This document shows, one piece after another, positions 20,051 to 20,555 of a DNA stretch of 20,555 bases. The notes under the pieces were generated by a model. It made no database searches and was not told the origin of the DNA. It worked only from the letters and a program-made list of their open reading frames with translations. The stretch comes from Paramacrobiotus richtersi (taxonomy: Eukaryota > Tardigrada > Eutardigrada > Parachela > Macrobiotidae). The stretch is taken from contig JAQGAU010001218.1 in the NCBI GenBank assembly GCA_034698045.1, positions 1-20,555 of the forward strand. Reading direction: 5' to 3'. Positions within the stretch are counted from its first letter, which is position 1; every line of letters begins with the position of its first letter. The position numbers were made by a program, and so were the translations under genes.

Positions 20051-20555
20051 ATGACGTCTCCTAGCACCAGATTCTTATCGTTCACGGAAGCATATTTCGA
20101 GGACGAATTTCCGTGTCCTAACATTGTTGACGTGCCAGGTGATCAAGGACTTCTTCAACATGGCATGGTAGTCGATGTGACAGAGAACGGCCTCCTTGTC
20201 GATTTTTTCTGTAAAGGACAGCTGCCTCGTCTGGTGGAGTATGGCAAACTATTTCCTTGTCAATGGCCTTTCGACGACGCCAACAAGTCGGGCAAGATCC
20301 AGGTGCTCTTGAGAATCAGTGACGACCGACCCTTTGCGTGGTATTTTGCAGAACTGGTGGATACTGATACAAGCTTGTTATATCGCCGTGGACTAGTCCA
20401 GGTTAAGCTCGAGCTCGAGGGCGCTATGGTGGAGGAGATTGTGCACACATCGCAAATCCGAAATGCTCCGTACTACAATGACGAGCGAATTGATAAGGAC
20501 TATTTTGAGACTGGATCGTGTCGCGTGCCGAGTTTGTACGCATCGTCGTTCACTC
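20051..20555 (+). CDS. Unit F: Agenet-like/F-box family gene, exon 1 only (cut by window edge)
   Basis: The frame is open from the ATG at 20051 to the window end (168 codons) without a stop. It contains both Tudor/Agenet-like barrels: 'GMVVDVTENGLLVDFF' with 'LPRLVEYGKLF', then 'FAWYFAELVDTDT' and 'EEIVHTSQIR', followed by 'DYFETGSCRVPS'. It belongs with A and C rather than with its neighbour E ('LVQVKLELEG' and 'DRPFAWYFAE' against 'LVEVELKLDG' and 'DVPFTWIAAK'). At the two places where A and C are frameshifted, only the C site (near 20325) is inside the window, and F is intact there. The F-box and C-terminal exons should lie beyond the window. Confidence 0.75.
   Translation, partial: MTSPSTRFLSFTEAYFEDEFPCPNIVDVPGDQGLLQHGMVVDVTENGLLVDFFCKGQLPRLVEYGKLFPCQWPFDDANKSGKIQVLLRISDDRPFAWYFAELVDTDTSLLYRRGLVQVKLELEGAMVEEIVHTSQIRNAPYYNDERIDKDYFETGSCRVPSLYASSFT

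Overview
The window is eukaryotic and almost certainly animal nuclear DNA. It holds spliced genes with GT-AG introns, phase-0 exon junctions, long non-coding gaps, and two small non-autonomous DNA transposons. Nothing looks like a bacterial operon. The phylum cannot be fixed from the sequence. The C-terminal exon style (a 'DPR...YRGDEL...LDVRRLTRLTLWAL' pattern after an F-box) reminds me of expanded F-box families of tardigrades, but that is an unverified recollection.

The main content is a tandem array of one three-exon gene family, here called units A to F, all on the + strand, plus a stray inverted exon copy, G. Exon 1 (about 190-230 codons) carries two consecutive Tudor/Agenet-like barrels. 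Their order and landmark residues resemble the N-terminus of the FMRP/FXR family. Exon 2 (about 265-271 codons) opens with a conserved 'KGLVWSG' segment followed by an F-box. Exon 3 (about 60-100 codons) holds the 'DPR..YRGDEL..LDVRRLTRLTLWAL' motif and an acidic or Ser/Asp-rich tail. A protein joining a probable reader module to an F-box would be expected to act as a substrate receptor of an SCF-type (Skp1-Cul1-F-box) ubiquitin ligase; this is inference.

Layout: 1-819, no supported gene; 820-1859 (-), an exon encoding a degenerate protein-kinase C-lobe; 1896-4029, unit A (frameshifted); 4030-5410, spacer with duplicated flank sequence; 5411-6628, unit B (lacks exon 1 and the F-box, frameshifted); 6629-8365, spacer; 8366-11402, unit C (frameshifted, with a 701-bp inverted-repeat element in intron 2); 11403-12353, spacer with a probable 5' leader exon for D; 12354-14924, unit D (intact, 567 aa); 14925-15789, spacer; 15790-17672, unit E (intact, 554 aa); 17673-18539, spacer; 18540-18980 (-), lone exon-3 pseudogene G, split by a 149-bp hAT-like element; 18981-20050, spacer with a second 5' leader exon; 20051-20555, unit F (intact as far as seen, cut by the window edge).

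Two subfamilies are interleaved: A, B, C, F (and G) on one side, D and E on the other. Three of six main-strand copies carry clear lesions. Whole units were duplicated, because 5' and 3' flanking sequences are recognisably shared between units. This looks like a family evolving by birth and death.
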